Shown: piece after piece, positions 42,443-50,908 of the stretch
Layout of the letters: every line of letters starts with the position of its first letter
How positions within the stretch are numbered: the stretch's first letter is position 1
Assembly (NCBI RefSeq): GCF_017921835.1
Contig: NZ_JAGEMN010000001.1
Coordinates: 303,874-367,873 of the forward strand
From: Sporosarcina sp. 6E9
Lineage (GTDB): Bacteria > Bacillota > Bacilli > Bacillales_A > Planococcaceae
Direction of reading: 5' to 3'
Length of the DNA: 64,000 nucleotides
Translations under genes and position numbers: made by a program
The notes under the pieces: generated by a model
Database searches by the model: none
What the model was told of the DNA's origin: nothing
The model's input: only the letters and a program-made list of their open reading frames with translations

Positions 42443-43981
42443 TTAGTAGTTTAAATTTGTTCCCGGACCCACTGGAATTCCAAGTACATACCAGATAACG
42501 AAAAAGATTATCCAGCTAATCAAAATAATAATTGAATAGGGTAACATCAGAGATATGACTGTCCCGACACCATTTTCCTTGCCGTATCGCTGTGCAAAAG
42601 CAACAACTAATGGAAAGAACGGCATTAAAGGAGAAATGATATTCGTTGAGGAGTCTCCAATCCGATAAGCGATCTGCGTCACTTCCGGCGCAATGCCCAT
42701 TTGCATGAACATGGGAACAAATACCGGTGCCATAATTGCCCATTTTGCAGAATCCGCAGCGATGAATAAGTTAATAATCGTGGTAATAAAAATCAATGCC
42801 ACAAGTAACGGGGCACCTTCCAAATGAATCGACTGTAAAAAATCCGCACCGTTAACGGCAATAATTGTCCCTAAATTTGTATAGTTAAAGAGTGCTACAA
42901 ACTGTGCGGCAAAGAAAATTAATACAATAAATCCGGACATCATCTCCAATGAAGAGGCCATTAACCGTGCAATGTCTTTATCATTTTTAATGGTTTTCGT
43001 AACAAATCCATACACAATCCCTGGTATTAGAAAGATGAGCATCATCATGAAAATAATACTGCTCATAAATGGCGATTGAATTAGGCTGCCGCCTTCACCC
43101 CGTAGTACGCCGTTTTCAGGAAGAACGAGTAGGGCAATCGCGATGATTGTAATAAGGATTGAAATATTTGCCCATAAGAGTCCTTTTTTCTCTACGCTGG
43201 TAACTACATTTTGATGTTCAATTTCTTTATTGGGAATATATTTCCCCAACTTCGGTTCAATTAGCTTGTCCGTCACAAGCGTACCGATAATGACAATTAA
43301 GAACGTCGAAACAAACATGAAAAACCAGTTATCTGTCGGGTTCACGATGTAACCAGCATCTAAAATATGGGCGGCCTCTGTCGTAATCCCACTTAAAAGC
43401 GGATCATTCGTTCCCAAGAAGAGGTTTGCGGAATATCCACCGGCAACACCAGCAAATGCAGCCGACAATCCAGCTAACGGATGTCGCTTGAAACCTAAAA
43501 AGATAATGGCGCCAAGCGGAACCAGCACAACATAACCAACCGAAGCAGCGACATTGGACAAGACACCCATAAGCACCACAATCGGCGTGACGAATTTCTT
43601 AGGAGCTTTCGTGACAGTATTCGTCATTAACGCACTAATATAGCCACTTTTTTCAGCAACACCAACCCCAAGCATCGCAACAAGAACCGGACCTAGTGCG
43701 ACAAAAGAAGTAAAGTTTGTCACGACATTTGAAAACATATACGCAATACCCTCAGGAACAAGTAAACTAACAGCCTTTACAGTCAGCGTCTCTATCTGTC
43801 CCGATTCATTGTTAACCCCTTCAAAGCTGACCTCAATCCCCAATATGTAAAGTAAATGGGATATGCCGATAACAAGTAACGTAAAAATGATGAAAATCGT
43901 AACCGGATCCGGCAACTTATTGCCTTTTTCCTCAATAAAATTCAACAATCGAATCGATTTAGTTTTTTTCATCTTGTTCAA
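42443..43981 (-). CDS. AbgT-family transporter
   Basis: 512 residues with about eleven membrane helices. Typical AbgT segments are GNKLPDPVTIFIIFTLLVIG near the start, GGYSANLFLGTNDPLLSGIT, and RIGDSSTNIISPLMPFFPLV. Members import p-aminobenzoyl-glutamate or export antimetabolites such as sulfonamides. Which applies here cannot be told. The start ATG lies close to AGGAGGGA. It is upstream of OsmC in a probable operon. Confidence 0.93.
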   Translation of the reverse strand: MNKMKKTKSIRLLNFIEEKGNKLPDPVTIFIIFTLLVIGISHLLYILGIEVSFEGVNNESGQIETLTVKAVSLLVPEGIAYMFSNVVTNFTSFVALGPVLVAMLGVGVAEKSGYISALMTNTVTKAPKKFVTPIVVLMGVLSNVAASVGYVVLVPLGAIIFLGFKRHPLAGLSAAFAGVAGGYSANLFLGTNDPLLSGITTEAAHILDAGYIVNPTDNWFFMFVSTFLIVIIGTLVTDKLIEPKLGKYIPNKEIEHQNVVTSVEKKGLLWANISILITIIAIALLVLPENGVLRGEGGSLIQSPFMSSIIFMMMLIFLIPGIVYGFVTKTIKNDKDIARLMASSLEMMSGFIVLIFFAAQFVALFNYTNLGTIIAVNGADFLQSIHLEGAPLLVALIFITTIINLFIAADSAKWAIMAPVFVPMFMQMGIAPEVTQIAYRIGDSSTNIISPLMPFFPLVVAFAQRYGKENGVGTVISLMLPYSIIILISWIIFFVIWYVLGIPVGPGTNLNY

Positions 43982-44101
43982 TTATTCCCTCCTCCCTAAA
44001 AAAGATATTTTTCAAGTATACCCCTCGTCATTCATCTATACCACGAATTGGTTTTAAATAATCCCAGAAGGTTTTCAAACACTTTTTAGGTACCCTTTTC
44101 A

Positions 44102-44247
44102 GGTACCTGTGCAAGACACTACTCAGTCAATTCACTACAATTGCATAAAGTGAAAAGTGAATACCCACTGTATATAGGTTTATCAATTTCTATTTGACTA
44201 ATTATCCAATGCGATGAATTGTCATAATTCAACCATGCACAGGTACC
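44102..44247 (+). repeat. Dispersed palindromic element, copy 13 (146 bp)
   Basis: Last copy in the window. Left end GGTACCTGTGCAAG, right end CATGCACAGGTACC. Left box TTCACTACAATTGCATAAA and right box ATGAATTGTCATAATTCAACC. Both flanks show tandem ends: TTTTTAGGTACCC then TTTTCAGGTACC on the left, and AGGTACCTATTCAT twice on the right, reaching the stop of the PCMT gene. Confidence 0.95.
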
Positions 44248-44260
44248 TATTCATAGGTAC

Positions 44261-44842
44261 CTATTCATATTTTCCTTTCAAAGGCACAAACCTAACTTCA
44301 TTTAATACTTCAGTGTAATTCTTACCGTTTTCAGCTTTTTCAATCAGCAGGAGTTTCTGTAGAAAGGGTGTTCCAACGGGGATTATCATTTTACCACCGA
44401 TGGCTAATTGGTCAATTAGTTCGCGCGGAGTTTGGGCAGCGGCAGCTGTTACCATTATGCGGTCGTATGGAGCGTGTTCTTCTAATCCTATACTTCCATC
44501 ATCGAGTTTAAAGTGGATGTTTGTAAAACCGGCTTCTTTCAAACGTTCCTTAGCACGTACGTGCAGTTCCTCAATTCGTTCCATTGTATATACGGCGTTC
44601 GAAAAGGCGGCGAGCAGGGCGGTTTGAAATCCTGAACCCGTTCCGATTTCCAACACTTTTGATTGTGGTTGTAGATCAATGGCAAGAGTCATTTCAAGCA
44701 CAAGGGAAGGTTGGGAAATGGTTTGTTCATGCCCAATCGGAATCGCTTCGTCCAAATTGGCAAATTCCTGGTGTGTATCCATGAAAAAGCTACGATCTAA
44801 TTTTTCAAAATAAGAGATGATTTCTTGGTTTTGATTTGTCAT
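44261..44842 (-). CDS. Protein-L-isoaspartate O-methyltransferase family (PCMT)
   Basis: 193 residues, a SAM-dependent class I methyltransferase. VLEIGTGSGFQTALLAAFSNAVYTMERIEEL is motif I and after; LKDDGSIGLEEHAPYDRIMVTAAAAQTP matches the PCMT loop. It repairs isoaspartyl damage in proteins in related systems. It lacks the longer N-terminus of E. coli Pcm but has the essential motifs. The stop adjoins duplicated ends of repeat copy 13. Confidence 0.88.
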   Translation of the reverse strand: MTNQNQEIISYFEKLDRSFFMDTHQEFANLDEAIPIGHEQTISQPSLVLEMTLAIDLQPQSKVLEIGTGSGFQTALLAAFSNAVYTMERIEELHVRAKERLKEAGFTNIHFKLDDGSIGLEEHAPYDRIMVTAAAAQTPRELIDQLAIGGKMIIPVGTPFLQKLLLIEKAENGKNYTEVLNEVRFVPLKGKYE

Positions 44843-44980
44843 TGTCTAGGCTCCTTTGTATTATAGGTATAGTCAAATCATTTCCGTTAAATGGTATGTG
44901 TAAACAATATTGTTTGTAGGACGAGACGCTGACATTGTTTTTGCGGATTAAGGGCTATACTAAACATAAAGAGGGTGAGT

Positions 44981-45376
44981 ATGATGGAACTTATTGATGA
45001 ATTAGTTGTGGTTTTTTTAGAGTCGGATTATGAGTTATCCTATGTTCTTGATACCAAGACCAAGGAGATTCTTTTAGATGCTCCTGATTCGAAGAATGGA
45101 ATGCCCGAAATTGATTGGGATGAAAATGAAGCTGTTAAAAATTTGGTTCGGATTCCGCAGATTACAACGTCAGAAGCCTATGATCTAATGGTGAAATTTG
45201 CTGAAACGCAAGATTCAAATATCACTGTTCAACTTCTGGATGTTTTGAAACGAAAAGAACCTCTTCGAACTTTTGAGGATAAATTAGGCGAGCAAGGAAT
45301 CGGCGATATATGGTATGAATTTGAAAATGATTATGCGAAATACAGAATGTCAGAATGGCTGAAAGAAGTTCTCTAA
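44981..45376 (+). CDS. UPF0158-family protein
   Basis: About 131 residues, acidic. The order ELSYVLDTKTKEILLDAP, then NLVRIPQITTSEAYDLMVKFAE and WLKEVL resembles the UPF0158 family of uncharacterised cytoplasmic proteins. AAAGAGGGTGAG is placed for ATG 44981 or 44984 rather than GTG 44975. It is a single gene, divergent from PCMT. Confidence 0.75.
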   Translation: MMELIDELVVVFLESDYELSYVLDTKTKEILLDAPDSKNGMPEIDWDENEAVKNLVRIPQITTSEAYDLMVKFAETQDSNITVQLLDVLKRKEPLRTFEDKLGEQGIGDIWYEFENDYAKYRMSEWLKEVL

Positions 45377-45520
45377 GAAACATAATAATGCCTATATGAA
45401 AAGGGAAGTCGAAATATCGACCTCCTTTTTTATTTGCAGTCGTATGCATAGAACTTTTCCAATATTGAATAGTATGTTTGCTCCTCCATTTGTGAATGCT
45501 TTAATGTAGGAGGGATCAAC

Positions 45521-45955
45521 ATGTTGAAATTGCAAACAAAGCTAGATGGGCAAAGAGCAACTTTTGGTGTGGTAAGAGATTGTATTCAAGACCTTGGATA
45601 TCACTTAGGCGGAAACTGGGATTATGATGCTGGATTCTTTGATCATGTTTTATGTCGAGAAGAGGGTGAAACGATATATATACGAATTCCTTTTTTCGTT
45701 AGAGACGGTGAACTTGATAATTATGACACGACAATTGAATTTGGCACATCTTTCGTGATCAAGCACGTGGTGCATGTAGGAGTGGATAGGGAAGGTAGTT
45801 CGTTAATAGATGCAACCGGATTTAGTCAATTCCAATCGCCGATTGATACCGACGGGAAAATTACTGATAAAAACAGGTGGATTCATGCAGGTGAAGTCGC
45901 CGTACAAGAACTTTTGGATTGCTTGTATGAGAATCAGCACCTAAAATCAAGTTAA
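45521..45955 (+). CDS. YugN-like protein
   Basis: 144 residues. The sequence GGNWDYDAGFFDHVLCREEGETIYIRIPFFVRDGELD and VQELLDCL fit the YugN family, small cytoplasmic proteins of unknown function in Bacilli. The start ATG 45521 follows TAGGAGGGA. A bidirectional terminator separates it from the converging CtaG/DUF2243 operon. Confidence 0.85.
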   Translation: MLKLQTKLDGQRATFGVVRDCIQDLGYHLGGNWDYDAGFFDHVLCREEGETIYIRIPFFVRDGELDNYDTTIEFGTSFVIKHVVHVGVDREGSSLIDATGFSQFQSPIDTDGKITDKNRWIHAGEVAVQELLDCLYENQHLKSS

Positions 45956-45973
45956 AGGGAATTCTTTTGAATA

Positions 45974-46017
45974 AAAAACAATCAGCAGATTGAACAAATG
46001 GCTGATTGTTTTTTATT
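45974..46017. terminator. Bidirectional terminator, YugN / CtaG
   Basis: AAAACAATCAGC / GCTGATTGTTTT with A and T runs at either side. Confidence 0.9.
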
Positions 46018-46021
46018 TAAA

Positions 46022-46822
46022 TTATGCCGCTGTCCTAACTGCAATATTCTTGCGCGGCCGAACAGATTGATACCAGTGTCTAAATAGGATAAAAATTAAT
46101 AAAAGATCAACCGCATCACCGCCGTAATACATAAACATCGCACCAATTCTTGCTTGTTCTATTGGAACGCCTTCCGGTGGATACGCGTAAATGAATTTTG
46201 ACAGGATACCATGTCCTGCAAGCGCTAGAATAAAGACGGAAGTTCTGAACGGGAAACTGAAACGATGAAAAACCGGATCAATATAAACGAGTGAAATTGT
46301 AAACAAATAACCAGCGATGAAAACGTGAATATGCACGATGACATGTAACAAAAGGTTTTCGTGCATTGCTGTAAATAAGTTAGTCGTGTAAAGGAGCCAC
46401 AATCCACCAATGTTCAAGATGGAGGCGACAATAGGGTGGCTAAAGAATCGAATGGGTTGGCTTCTTAAAATTCGGCTGAGTTTTCTTGCAGTGTGGACAT
46501 TGAGTGTGCGAAGCAATAATGTCATGGGTGCTGCAATTGCAATGAGAAGCGGGGCGAGCATACCAAGCAGTAAATGTCCTACCATGTGAGATGTAAAATC
46601 GACATGAGATTGACGTGATAGCGGTCCAACCAATGCAGATGCCGCGGAAAATACACCAGCAACGAAGAAAATTGTACGGAATAAAGGCCAGTTACGAAGG
46701 TTCTTTCTACGGTTGGTTACCAGAACAGCCCCGATATAAAGTCCAATCGCAATAAGTGCTGGAGCTCCAAAAAATAGTTCAGTAAAGAGAAAGAAAGCAT
46801 GATTGCCTGCCGTTTCATGCAT
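46022..46822 (-). CDS. CtaG-family cytochrome c oxidase assembly protein (second)
   Basis: About 266 residues with seven membrane helices. GPLSRQSHVDFTSHMVGHLLLGMLAPLLIAIAAPMTLLLRT is the CtaG core with His residues for copper, and AGYLFTISLVYIDPVFHRFSFPFR follows. ATG 46822 overlaps the end of the DUF2243 gene by eight bases, which shows translational coupling, so the longer frame from 46855 is unlikely. It differs clearly from the CtaG protein at 22179, so the two are old paralogs or of separate origin. Confidence 0.87.
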   Translation of the reverse strand: MHETAGNHAFFLFTELFFGAPALIAIGLYIGAVLVTNRRKNLRNWPLFRTIFFVAGVFSAASALVGPLSRQSHVDFTSHMVGHLLLGMLAPLLIAIAAPMTLLLRTLNVHTARKLSRILRSQPIRFFSHPIVASILNIGGLWLLYTTNLFTAMHENLLLHVIVHIHVFIAGYLFTISLVYIDPVFHRFSFPFRTSVFILALAGHGILSKFIYAYPPEGVPIEQARIGAMFMYYGGDAVDLLLIFILFRHWYQSVRPRKNIAVRTAA

Positions 46823-47336
46823 GGGAAAACGCTCCTTTACTTTCACGTTGATCACGTTTAGCTGCCATAATCAGACCAATACCAACTATAATCATGATGG
46901 CTGCTGAAATGTTCCAGACAAGATCATAGGGTAAAATATCCACATTGTATCGGATTTGATGAATGCGCATTATTTTGTGTTGGATTGTTCCGTCATATAA
47001 TTGAAAAAACCCGCCCCCAAGCAATTTACCTCCCCACCACATCTTATGCCATAGTGCACCACGCCTTCGCAAGTCGGCAACTAGGTAGAGTCCGCCTACA
47101 GTCGCAAACCAGCTAAATGCGTGAAATAGCCCATCTGAAACCAGACCAACGGCGACAGTCGATTTGTCGTAAAACTTATGCCAGTGGAGCAACTGGTGGA
47201 AAAGCGTTTCATCGAGAAATGCGACAAAACCTAACCCGAACAAAATGCCTGACCACAAATTTCGACGTGCAAATTTTATTTTGTTTGTTGTATTGAATTT
47301 CACATTTTGAATGACTTTCAAATTCCTTGCCTCCAA
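46815..47336 (-). CDS. DUF2243 membrane protein
   Basis: 173 residues with four membrane helices. WSGILFGLGFVAFLDETLFHQLLHWHKFYD carries the conserved His residues of DUF2243, and GGFFQLYDGTIQHKIMRIHQIR another His-rich motif. DUF2243 genes are often found beside ctaG-like genes, as here, which suggests a shared part in copper handling or oxidase assembly. First gene of a two-gene operon. Confidence 0.88.
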   Translation of the reverse strand: MEARNLKVIQNVKFNTTNKIKFARRNLWSGILFGLGFVAFLDETLFHQLLHWHKFYDKSTVAVGLVSDGLFHAFSWFATVGGLYLVADLRRRGALWHKMWWGGKLLGGGFFQLYDGTIQHKIMRIHQIRYNVDILPYDLVWNISAAIMIIVGIGLIMAAKRDQRESKGAFSHA

Positions 47337-47462
47337 ACATAGAAGTAAGTATCCTCAAAAGTATAGCCGAAAGTAGATAAAGGTAAACGGGTGATTTTTT
47401 GTGTTTAAACTCTCATTAACCAATGTGCTGCTATCACGTTTCAAACTATCAACTTGACAAGC

Positions 47463-47478
47463 ATACCCACTGGGGTAT
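47463..47478. promoter_or_regulatory. CstR/CsoR-type operator upstream of cstR
   Basis: ATACCCACTGGGGTAT, a palindrome of the CsoR/CstR operator kind, 44 bases before the repressor start. It suggests autoregulation. Confidence 0.82.
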
Positions 47479-47521
47479 AAACTAAGTTTAGATTAGATTT
47501 CAAGAACGAGGAGGTTATGAA

Positions 47522-47782
47522 ATGGAATACGATAAAAATGTTATCAATCGGCTAAAAAGAATTGAAGGCCAGATCAAAGGTGTACTTGGAATGATGGAAC
47601 AAGGAAAAGATTGTCGTGAGGTCGTTACCCAATTATCAGCAGCGCGTACAGCAATCGATCGGACTATGGGAGTTATTGTAAGCACCAATCTTGAACAATG
47701 CGTCCGGGAAAGTGTTGAGAAGGGTGAAGACACTGAAAATCTTGTCAAAGAAGCGGTTGAACTTCTCACCAAAAGCAGATAA
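47522..47782 (+). CDS. cstR: CstR-type persulfide-sensing repressor (CsoR family)
   Basis: 86 residues, the all-helical DUF156 fold (NRLKRIEGQIKGVLGMMEQGKDC). Cysteines are at positions 31 and 60, as I recall for S. aureus CstR. The residue four before Cys60, His in copper-sensing CsoR, is Asn56 here (TNLEQC), which argues for CstR and against CsoR. In CstR the cysteines are crosslinked by per- or polysulfides, releasing DNA. ATG 47522 follows AGGAGG. The neighbouring sulfurtransferase genes and four matching palindromes support the call. Confidence 0.9.
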   Translation: MEYDKNVINRLKRIEGQIKGVLGMMEQGKDCREVVTQLSAARTAIDRTMGVIVSTNLEQCVRESVEKGEDTENLVKEAVELLTKSR

Positions 47783-47844
47783 AGACTTATGTTCATCAAA
47801 ACTCGGATATCGGGGGTTGACGAACGCTTCTTTTTAATATAGTG

Positions 47845-47894
47845 TATACCCCTGCAGGTATATTTTTTTGGATCACGACATACCCCGGCGGGTA
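47845..47894. promoter_or_regulatory. Two CstR-type operators upstream of the sulfur operon
   Basis: TATACCCCTGCAGGTATA (47845-47862) and ATACCCCGGCGGGTA (47880-47894) lie 18 bases apart, just before the DsrE-like gene. Both resemble the operators at 47463 and 49125, so the operon promoter is probably repressed by CstR at paired sites. Confidence 0.82.
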
Positions 47895-47919
47895 ATTAAG
47901 ATATTAGGAGGAAGATGAG

Positions 47920-48399
47920 ATGACTGAAAAGAAAAAGACTACAATTGTATTATTTAGTGGTGATTATGATAAGGCAATGGCGGCTTATATTATTGCAAAT
48001 GGGGCCGCAGCTTATGATCATGAAGTAACCATATTCCATACATTTTGGGGACTAAATGCATTGCGGAAAGATGAACCACTGAAACTAAAAAAGGGATTTC
48101 TTGAAAAAATGTTCGGTAAAATGATGCCGAGGGGTGCAGACAAAATGGGATTATCCAATATGAATTTTGCTGGAATGGGTCCTAAAATGATTAAACATGT
48201 CATGAAGAAACATAATGCCATGACGCTACCGCAATTAATCGAGATGGCACAGGAACAAGAAGTAAAGCTTATTGCATGTACTATGACAATGGATTTACTA
48301 GGGTTACAACAAGAAGAATTATTGGACGAAATTGAATATGCAGGTGTGGCAGCTTATCTAGCTGAAGCAGAAGATGGTCATGTCAATTTATTCATTTAA
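47920..48399 (+). CDS. DsrE/DsrF-like sulfur relay protein
   Basis: 159 residues. VLFSGDYDKAMAAYIIANGAAAYDHEVTIFHTFWGLNAL is the DsrE/F/H-like Rossmann core, and the conserved Cys lies in KLIACTMTMDLLGL. Such proteins carry or transfer persulfide sulfur. In S. aureus this domain is, to my recollection, fused within CstA; here it is a separate gene. ATG 47920 follows AGGAGGAAG. First gene of the operon under the paired operators. Confidence 0.9.
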   Translation: MTEKKKTTIVLFSGDYDKAMAAYIIANGAAAYDHEVTIFHTFWGLNALRKDEPLKLKKGFLEKMFGKMMPRGADKMGLSNMNFAGMGPKMIKHVMKKHNAMTLPQLIEMAQEQEVKLIACTMTMDLLGLQQEELLDEIEYAGVAAYLAEAEDGHVNLFI

Positions 48400-48425
48400 T
48401 CAAATAGGGAGGTTTTGATCTAATT

Positions 48426-48794
48426 ATGGTTGGAACTCTTATAAATATACTTTTGCTAGCTGCTGTCATATGGTTTTTCTATAAACGATTGGCTCCGGCT
48501 AAAGGTGTTCGAAATATCAGCGCGGCAGAGTTGAAGCCCGAATTAAAAAACAAAGATAAGCAGTTCATTGACGTTCGTACGCCTAATGAATTTAAAGCGA
48601 ATCACATTAAAGAATTTATAAATATGCCATTAGCAACGCTTCATAATCAAGCCAGAGACTTATCTCGTGATAAAGAAGTATTTTTGATTTGCCAAAGTGG
48701 TATGAGAAGTATCAATGCGAGTAAAGTATTAAAAAAGATGGGATTTAAATACATTACAAACGTAAAAGGCGGAATGAGCGCTTGGCGCAACTAA
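48426..48794 (+). CDS. Membrane-anchored rhodanese
   Basis: 122 residues. One N-terminal membrane helix (LINILLLAAVIWFFYKRL) followed by a single rhodanese domain with FIDVRTPNEFKANH and the active-site Cys in FLICQSGMRS. It transfers sulfane sulfur to an acceptor, here held near the membrane. ATG 48426 follows GGGAGG. It is 15 bases upstream of a second rhodanese gene. Confidence 0.92.
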   Translation: MVGTLINILLLAAVIWFFYKRLAPAKGVRNISAAELKPELKNKDKQFIDVRTPNEFKANHIKEFINMPLATLHNQARDLSRDKEVFLICQSGMRSINASKVLKKMGFKYITNVKGGMSAWRN

Positions 48795-48810
48795 AGGAGG
48801 AAGATTCATC

Positions 48811-49107
48811 ATGAAGGAAATTTCAGCAAATCAAGTAGAAACTTTATTGAATGAACATGCACCAATAAATCTTATCGATGTGCGCGAGGTGGACGAAGTA
48901 AAAGTTGGAAAGATACCAGGTGCAATCCATATACCCTTAGGGTTAGTAGAATTCAAGAAGCAAGACTTGGATAAATCCAAAGAATATATACTGGTTTGTC
49001 GTTCCGGAGGTAGAAGTGGCCAGGCAACAAAATTTCTAGAAGATTATGGATTTAACGTAACGAACATGACTGGCGGAATGCTTGAGTGGAACGGTCCGAC
49101 AGAATAA
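48811..49107 (+). CDS. Soluble single-domain rhodanese
   Basis: 98 residues. LIDVREVDEVKVGKIPGAIHIP and active-site Cys in ILVCRSGGRSGQ are typical of single-domain GlpE-like sulfurtransferases. No membrane segment. ATG 48811 follows AAGGAGGAAG. It is close to the previous rhodanese (28% to 40% similar by eye) and probably arose by duplication; the two differ in cellular location. Confidence 0.92.
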   Translation: MKEISANQVETLLNEHAPINLIDVREVDEVKVGKIPGAIHIPLGLVEFKKQDLDKSKEYILVCRSGGRSGQATKFLEDYGFNVTNMTGGMLEWNGPTE

Positions 49108-49124
49108 AAAATTTAACTATTTAT

Positions 49125-49140
49125 ATACCCCTAAGGGTAA
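49125..49140. promoter_or_regulatory. CstR-type operator inside the sulfur operon
   Basis: ATACCCCTAAGGGTAA, 20 bases before the TusA-rhodanese gene. It suggests a second CstR-controlled promoter in the middle of the cluster. Confidence 0.8.
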
Positions 49141-49160
49141 TTGGACAGGAGGAATAAACG

Positions 49161-49730
49161 ATGATTCAAACAAATTTAGTATTAGATGCAATCGGATTGG
49201 CATGCCCAATGCCAATTGTGAAAACTAAAAAGGCAATGAAAGATTTGGAATCGGGAGAGGTATTGGAGATTCAAGCAACAGACAAAGGATCAACAGCAGA
49301 TTTAAAAGCATGGGCGGAGCGCACAGGGCATCAATACTTGGGAACATTAGAAAAAGAATCAGTTTTAAAGCATTATCTTCGTAAAGCAAGTGATGAAGAA
49401 AAAGAAGAAATGAAACATCCACATGTCATTCAAAATGAAGAGTTGCAACAAAAGCTAAAAGAGAACCACAACGCAGTGGTCTTGGATGTACGTGAATCAG
49501 CCGAATATGCGTTTAATCATATTCCAAATGCAAAATCTGTTCCGCTTGGTGAATTGGAAGAATTCATAAATGAGTTCGACAAGGAATCTGAAATTTACGT
49601 CGTATGTCGTACGGGTAACCGGAGTGACTTAGCGTCACAAAAATTAACCGAAGTGGGTTTCACAAAAGTGTTTAATGTCGTTCCTGGGATGACTATGTGG
49701 ACGGGTCCTACAGAGAAATCAGTAAACTAA
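49161..49730 (+). CDS. TusA-rhodanese fusion (CstA-like part)
   Basis: 189 residues. N-terminal TusA domain (residues 1-75) with DAIGLACPMPIVKTKKAM and its sulfur-carrying Cys; C-terminal rhodanese (about 95-189) with VVLDVRESAEYAFNH and active-site Cys in IYVVCRTGNRSD. Together with the separate DsrE gene it contains the domains known from S. aureus CstA. ATG 49161 follows AGGAGGAATAA. It probably hands persulfide sulfur to the next protein in the operon. Confidence 0.9.
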   Translation: MIQTNLVLDAIGLACPMPIVKTKKAMKDLESGEVLEIQATDKGSTADLKAWAERTGHQYLGTLEKESVLKHYLRKASDEEKEEMKHPHVIQNEELQQKLKENHNAVVLDVRESAEYAFNHIPNAKSVPLGELEEFINEFDKESEIYVVCRTGNRSDLASQKLTEVGFTKVFNVVPGMTMWTGPTEKSVN

Positions 49731-49752
49731 AAAACTATAGGAGGTATGTAAG

Positions 49753-50880
49753 ATGTCAGTAACAGCTATGACGGCTAAAGAAGTCGCTAAAGAAGTCATC
49801 AATAAAGAAGAATTATTTATTTTGGATGTTCGAAATGAAAGTGCCTTTAGTGATTGGAAAATAGAAGGGGATAAAATTGAAATTATAAACGCCCCATACT
49901 TTGATTTGCTAGATGGTGTTGAGGAAATCATGGATACAATCCCTAAAAACAAAGAAGTATTAGTTGTATGTGCAAAGGAAGCTTCGTCGATTATGGTTGC
50001 TGATATGTTGTCCGACGCTGGGCTTAGCGTTTATTACTTACAAGGTGGCATGAAGGCATGGAGTGAACATTTAGAACACGTAAAAGTTGGAAAATTATCA
50101 AATGGCGGCGAAATTCACCAATTTGTACGACTTGGTAAAGGTTGCTTGTCTTACATGGTCGTTTCAAACGGCGAAGCAGCGATTATTGATCCAGCACGTA
50201 TGACAGACATTTACCTCGATTACGCAAATCGTATTGGTGCAAAAATTACGCATGTTTTTGATACACATTTACATGCTGACCATATTTCAGGGGGCAGAGA
50301 AATTGCAAAAAAAACCAATGCAAGTTATTGGTTACCTCCGAAAGATGCAACTGAAGTGCAATTTGACTATGAGCCATTAGAAGGCGGTAAATCGATTAAG
50401 ATAGGAAACACTGCGATAAACATTCATGCACTGTACTCACCGGGACACACGATAGGTTCAACTTCATTTGTCGTAGATGAAAAATATTTACTAACGGGAG
50501 ATATTTTGTTCATCGATTCCATAGGGAGACCGGATCTCGCAGGTATGGCAGAGGATTGGGTCGGTGATTTAAGAGAAACATTGTATCACCGATATCGTGA
50601 ACTATCCGATGATTTAATCGTCTTACCTGCTCACTTTATGATTACGAGCGAGTTAAATGAAGATGGAAGTGTAGCCAAACCTTTAGCAACATTATTCGCA
50701 GAAAATCATGGATTAAACATTACAGATGAAGCGGCGTTTAGAGAATTGGTAACGGGAAACTTACCTCCTCAGCCAAATGCCTACGAAGAAATCCGTGAAA
50801 CCAATATGGGGAAAATTACGCCGGATGATGAAAAGCAACGCGAGATGGAAGTTGGACCAAATCGTTGTGCAATTCGATAA
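49753..50880 (+). CDS. CstB-like persulfide dioxygenase with N-terminal rhodanese-like domain
   Basis: 375 residues. Residues 1-110 are rhodanese-like ([15 protein letters not shown], Cys in [11 protein letters not shown]). From about 118 there is a metallo-beta-lactamase domain with [11 protein letters not shown] (iron ligands), [25 protein letters not shown] and LPAHF. ETHE1/CstB-type enzymes oxidise low-molecular-weight persulfides to sulfite or thiosulfate. S. aureus CstB has an additional C-terminal rhodanese that is missing here; the role may be filled by the separate rhodanese genes. ATG 49753 follows TAGGAGG. Confidence 0.92.
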   Translation: MSVTAMTAKEVAKEVINKEELFILDVRNESAFSDWKIEGDKIEIINAPYFDLLDGVEEIMDTIPKNKEVLVVCAKEASSIMVADMLSDAGLSVYYLQGGMKAWSEHLEHVKVGKLSNGGEIHQFVRLGKGCLSYMVVSNGEAAIIDPARMTDIYLDYANRIGAKITHVFDTHLHADHISGGREIAKKTNASYWLPPKDATEVQFDYEPLEGGKSIKIGNTAINIHALYSPGHTIGSTSFVVDEKYLLTGDILFIDSIGRPDLAGMAEDWVGDLRETLYHRYRELSDDLIVLPAHFMITSELNEDGSVAKPLATLFAENHGLNITDEAAFRELVTGNLPPQPNAYEEIRETNMGKITPDDEKQREMEVGPNRCAIR

Positions 50881-50908
50881 AAATGATTACAAATAGGAGA
50901 GATGAAAG

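Noticed and set aside
4135..44247. Target-site duplications around the dispersed elements
   Set aside because: I compared bases outside GGTACC on both sides for copies 8-12 and found no consistent direct repeats; only the element-inclusive tandem units were seen.
4135..44247. CRISPR array reading of the repeated units
   Set aside because: Copies are 135-147 bp, spaced by hundreds to thousands of bases with genes between, and no cas genes are present.
47522..47782. Copper repressor CsoR
   Set aside because: The His of the copper site is Asn56 and the neighbours are sulfur-transfer genes, so CstR fits better.
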